DNA from: DATFVA01 sp963800255
GTDB lineage: Bacteria; Bacteroidota; Ignavibacteria; Ignavibacteriales; Ignavibacteriaceae
Direction: 5' to 3'
Length of the DNA stretch: 64,000 nucleotides
Assembly (NCBI GenBank): GCA_963800255.1
Contig: CAWDAK010000001.1
Location: 1 to 64,000, forward strand
The number at the start of each line of letters is the position of its first letter. The first letter of the stretch is position 1. The notes beneath the pieces were generated by a model. The model was not told the origin of the DNA. It searched no databases and saw nothing but the letters and a program-made list of their open reading frames with translations. Position numbers and translations under genes: made by a program. Of the stretch, positions 62,001 to 64,000 are shown piece after piece.

Positions 62001-62838
62001 GGCAATACTAAAGGCTCAGTCAATTAAAATACTACAGGAAAAAAATGAAGAGATTATTAAAACCCAGGAGCAGCTTGTTACACAACAAAAGCTAGCCTCC
62101 CTGGGAGCACTTACAGCAGGGATTGCACACGAAATTAAAAATCCTCTGAACTTTGTTAATAATTTCTCAGAAATAAGCAGCGAACTCTTAGATGAGGTTA
62201 CCGAAGAACTCCAGAATAATAATAAGGAAGAAGTTCTTTCAATTATTAATGACTTAAGACAAAACCTCGATAAAATAAGGCAGCATGGCAAACGTGCAGA
62301 TTCTATTGTTAAAGGAATGCTTCTGCATTCAAGGGGTACTACCGGCGAAAAAACTCCAACAGATCTGAATGATCTTCTCGATCAGTATGTTACGCTTGCC
62401 TATCACGGTATGCGTGCACAGAATAAAGAGTTCAATATCACGATAGAAAAAGATTACGATAGAACGCTGGGGAAAATTAATGTGGTGCCGCAGGATATCA
62501 GCAGGGTTTTTCTGAATATTATTAATAATGCCTGCTATGCAGCTTATGATAAAAAGAAAACCAGCGGGAATGATTTTTCCCCAATACTTAAAGTCTCAAC
62601 TAAAAAAATAAAAGGTAAAGTTGAAATCAGAATCTGCGACAATGGAGAAGGAATTCCGGAGTCAGTAAAGAAACAGATATTCAACCCGTTCTTTACTACC
62701 AAGCCATCCGGCGAAGGTACCGGTCTCGGTTTGTCACTCAGCTATGATATCATAACAAAGGTCCACGGTGGAAATATCATAGTTGAATCTGAATATGGAA
62801 AAGGTGCAGGGTTTATAATTCAATTGCCCTTAACTTAG
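59083..62838 (+). CDS. Propeller-type sensor histidine kinase with GAF domain
   Basis: 1251 residues. Signal peptide (FYITVFAFFVFSFTVTSFSQ), propeller region (about 30-640; for example DTRGVMYFGNETGILEFDG and VYSGRHGGLWLATNNGIVY), Y_Y_Y domain (LYQYLLEGNNNKWSQW ... TLRVRAKNIYGV), membrane helix (WWAFVIYSVLILTGIYFTDRIM), coiled coil, GAF-like domain (about 830-970), HisKA (GALTAGIAHEIKNPLNFVNN) and HATPase (INNACYAAYD, DNGEGIP, FFTTKPSGEGTGLGLS). It lacks receiver and AraC domains, so it needs a separate response regulator, not seen here. The kinase core is of the HPK4 type with a long helix after the H box. Confidence 0.93.
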   Translation: MAKMIFIKFYITVFAFFVFSFTVTSFSQTTDYKFQKTGQPFLQYFSPKVYKSALSNWCIVQDTRGVMYFGNETGILEFDGVSWRKIEVPYNSAVRSMALADDGMIYVCASSDFGYLAPDSSGKLKYNSLMGYLAKKYRNYGEMWDVIASSKAVYFKTKDNIFRWQDRKITVWDSVNAFRLYNINDKIYSRNQGIGLMVIDGDSIVVMPDGKYFADTGVFDMLPFDDKSSTGGERILVTTNTSGLFLSDGEKFSPFRTDDDAFLKASQIYNSCITSDGNFAFATQRGGVIIMDHKGHFINIIDENSGLPTNVIYDVYSGRHGGLWLATNNGIVYCEIPSPFSILPSKGTAKYPLYSMLRFNDKLYIANELGIIFSNKGESSFKLVQGINKPGYDLIKYDGSIIAATNSGVQLIKDDKLQETLDQPSAVTIVPSKYYPGRLYSANSGGLTILTKINGNDFDVHTTNIDEEIVSVVEDKDSSLWLNSLDGGIIHVTGGIKHLLSGQIIKIDYDRYRKETIPGYLTQFYDINNKALLSTNKGLFRFDKYANKFVPDSTLGSVFADSANKILNITTGTNSDLWILADINGVNELGKAKLQENGNYIWQPDPVFKRLDLSSITAIYAEPDPAANGDVLWISTDEGLVHYSSVHRKDIRSDYECLVRKVEVKNDSLIYGGANISGSKMNKLILPFSDNNISFSVSAVSFDKPGANLYQYLLEGNNNKWSQWTAESKKEFTNLAGGDYTLRVRAKNIYGVVSSEATFSFSVLPPWYLSWWAFVIYSVLILTGIYFTDRIMRARITKKERDKAKLREAELIKKQAEELETVDKLVRVINNAEDIDTLFNSLLVQTVSFIPKAEKAAVFLLDHNDNKFHVAFTLGYNIDALKSIPFSSGDLKRRYTENSEEIEKGIYIISSTEKLHGNEMFSRINKASSMLVMAVEWENKLEAYVVFDSFADKNSFDPSTARILNRFREHAVSAILKAQSIKILQEKNEEIIKTQEQLVTQQKLASLGALTAGIAHEIKNPLNFVNNFSEISSELLDEVTEELQNNNKEEVLSIINDLRQNLDKIRQHGKRADSIVKGMLLHSRGTTGEKTPTDLNDLLDQYVTLAYHGMRAQNKEFNITIEKDYDRTLGKINVVPQDISRVFLNIINNACYAAYDKKKTSGNDFSPILKVSTKKIKGKVEIRICDNGEGIPESVKKQIFNPFFTTKPSGEGTGLGLSLSYDIITKVHGGNIIVESEYGKGAGFIIQLPLT

Positions 62839-62856
62839 ATAAAAGGAAATAGTCTG

Positions 62857-64000
62857 TTGGCAAAAACAATTTTATCATGTGTAACGAATACAATACTTGT
62901 TGTATGGATATTAATGATATTAATATCTACTTCAAGCTTCGCACAAAGGAATTACCTCTTTGAAAATATTTCTATTCCTGAAGGACTTTCAAATGCTACA
63001 GTCAATTATATCTTTCAGGATAGTAACGGGTTTATCTGGATTTCAACTAATGACGGCCTTAACAGGTATGATGGAAACAGAGTTATAGTATTTAAAAACG
63101 ATCCGAATGATTCAACTACACTACCAACTAATGATTGCTATGCCATTGCGGAGGATGCAGAGGGGTTTATCTGGATTGGTGTATCAAATAACATTATCTC
63201 AAAATTCGACCCTAAAAATGAGACTTTTCACAGCTATCCCCTGGAAACTGCGGGGGTCACTAAAATATCATATTCTTATTCTGCTCTTTTGGATTCTAAA
63301 GGGAATTTGTGGTTTGCATCAACATATCACGGAATACAGAAATTCAACAAATCAAAAAATAAGTTTGAACAGGTACACCTCGATGCTAATAATAAAAATG
63401 CTCAATGGGGTAATATCTATGCTATAATTGAATTAAAGAATGGTAATATTTTAGCTGCCGATTATGCAAATGGGGTAAAAAAATACAATGAAAAGCTTAA
63501 TTTATTTCAGCCGTATTATCTTAATTCAAATTTCAACCCGAATGAAATTCAGGTTCTATATGAAGACGCAGCCGGAAATATCTGGCTTGGCGGCAGGAAC
63601 CAACTAGTAAAATATTCTCCTTCTCATCATACTACTGAAGATTTCGATTTATTCCGACTGATCAAGATCCCTACTAGTTACGATAACATCACGGGAATAA
63701 TGCAGGATGATGAAGGATACTTATGGACAAGTGTTTATTCGCAGGGGTTGTATAGAATTAATCTTAAGACAAAAAACATCGAAAGAATTAATTATGCTAA
63801 TAATGCGTTAAACAACTACGGACGGGATGTTATTAATAACATTTATAAAGACAAATACGGGGTTATATGGCTTGGTATATGGGGAAAAGGCATTATCAAA
63901 TTTGATCCGCTTAGAGAACCATTCAACTTTAGTACATTATATACCGGTGACATCGCAAGCTCCGGCGGGAATTTTCCAACGGTATTTGCGGGTTCGCATC
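62857..64000 (+). CDS. Propeller-type two-component sensor, partial at window end
   Basis: An uninterrupted frame runs from TTG 62857 to the last base without a stop. The start gives a signal peptide (VTNTILVVWILMILISTSSFAQ). Reg_prop blades follow, such as IFQDSNGFIWISTNDGLNRYDG, IAEDAEGFIWIGVSNNI, LYEDAAGNIWLGGRNQLVKY and IYKDKYGVIWLGIWGKGI. It opens 18 bp after the previous kinase and probably shares its operon. The kinase or output domains lie beyond the window. Confidence 0.85.
   Translation, partial: MAKTILSCVTNTILVVWILMILISTSSFAQRNYLFENISIPEGLSNATVNYIFQDSNGFIWISTNDGLNRYDGNRVIVFKNDPNDSTTLPTNDCYAIAEDAEGFIWIGVSNNIISKFDPKNETFHSYPLETAGVTKISYSYSALLDSKGNLWFASTYHGIQKFNKSKNKFEQVHLDANNKNAQWGNIYAIIELKNGNILAADYANGVKKYNEKLNLFQPYYLNSNFNPNEIQVLYEDAAGNIWLGGRNQLVKYSPSHHTTEDFDLFRLIKIPTSYDNITGIMQDDEGYLWTSVYSQGLYRINLKTKNIERINYANNALNNYGRDVINNIYKDKYGVIWLGIWGKGIIKFDPLREPFNFSTLYTGDIASSGGNFPTVFAGSH

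Noticed and set aside
63107..63427. 106-codon plus-strand open frame
   Set aside because: It overlaps, in another frame, the continuous propeller sensor that runs from 62857 to the window end.

Overview
The window most likely comes from a Bacteroidota/Chlorobi-group bacterium, with Ignavibacteria as the best guess. The reasons are secreted proteins ending in type IX secretion (T9SS) sorting domains (the NFPNPFNPTT...GVYYY...K-M-x-L-L-K pattern), hybrid two-component systems with beta-propeller sensors and AraC-type outputs, a LemA/DUF2207 pair, AT-leaning coding sequence and many short spreading hairpin repeats. No rRNA, tRNA, IS element or CRISPR array was seen.

Layout. 1-4.6 kb: hairpin tandem repeats, a T9SS-exported YCF48/BNR-like protein and a hybrid histidine kinase broken by frameshifts. 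4.8-40.2 kb: a large surface polysaccharide locus bounded by two non-hydrolysing UDP-GlcNAc 2-epimerases on the minus strand. On the plus strand lie an NtrB/NtrC-like sigma54 two-component pair, an orphan CheW-like protein, an SLBB export protein, a Wzc-like co-polymerase/tyrosine kinase, an AsnB-like amidotransferase, a nucleotide-sugar dehydrogenase, an FAD oxidoreductase, GtrA, a NodB-type deacetylase, several glycosyltransferases, a flippase, a broken Wzy-type polymerase, a hexapeptide acyltransferase, a Gfo/Idh/MocA oxidoreductase and a divergent initiating sugar transferase. Two broken secreted protein genes and a predicted outer-membrane protein follow. About 25.7-31.1 kb is visibly more AT-rich, as expected of an exchangeable serotype core.

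40.4-48.8 kb: a small membrane protein, an eight-copy hairpin array with a period near 60 bp, a Blc-type lipocalin, the LemA/DUF2207 cluster, a cation efflux protein and a medium-chain oxidoreductase. 48.8-52.5 kb: a minus-strand three-gene cluster that is the best candidate here for an undescribed system. It encodes a divergent sigma-factor-like protein, a small anti-sigma-like protein, and a membrane protein with a cytoplasmic Lon-type (S16) Ser-Lys protease-like domain, one transmembrane helix and an extracytoplasmic FG-GAP-like domain. 52.9-64 kb: three large propeller-type sensors (one a full hybrid kinase with AraC output, one a GAF/histidine kinase, one running off the window) with small secreted proteins between them and no SusC/SusD genes in view.

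A recurring theme is frameshifts: at least nine genes (counting the T9SS gene whose signal peptide is shifted) are split, although both halves keep conserved motifs. In several cases one single-base change rejoins the frames exactly. Sequencing or assembly indels are the simplest explanation, and the affected genes should not be read as biologically dead without checking raw reads.
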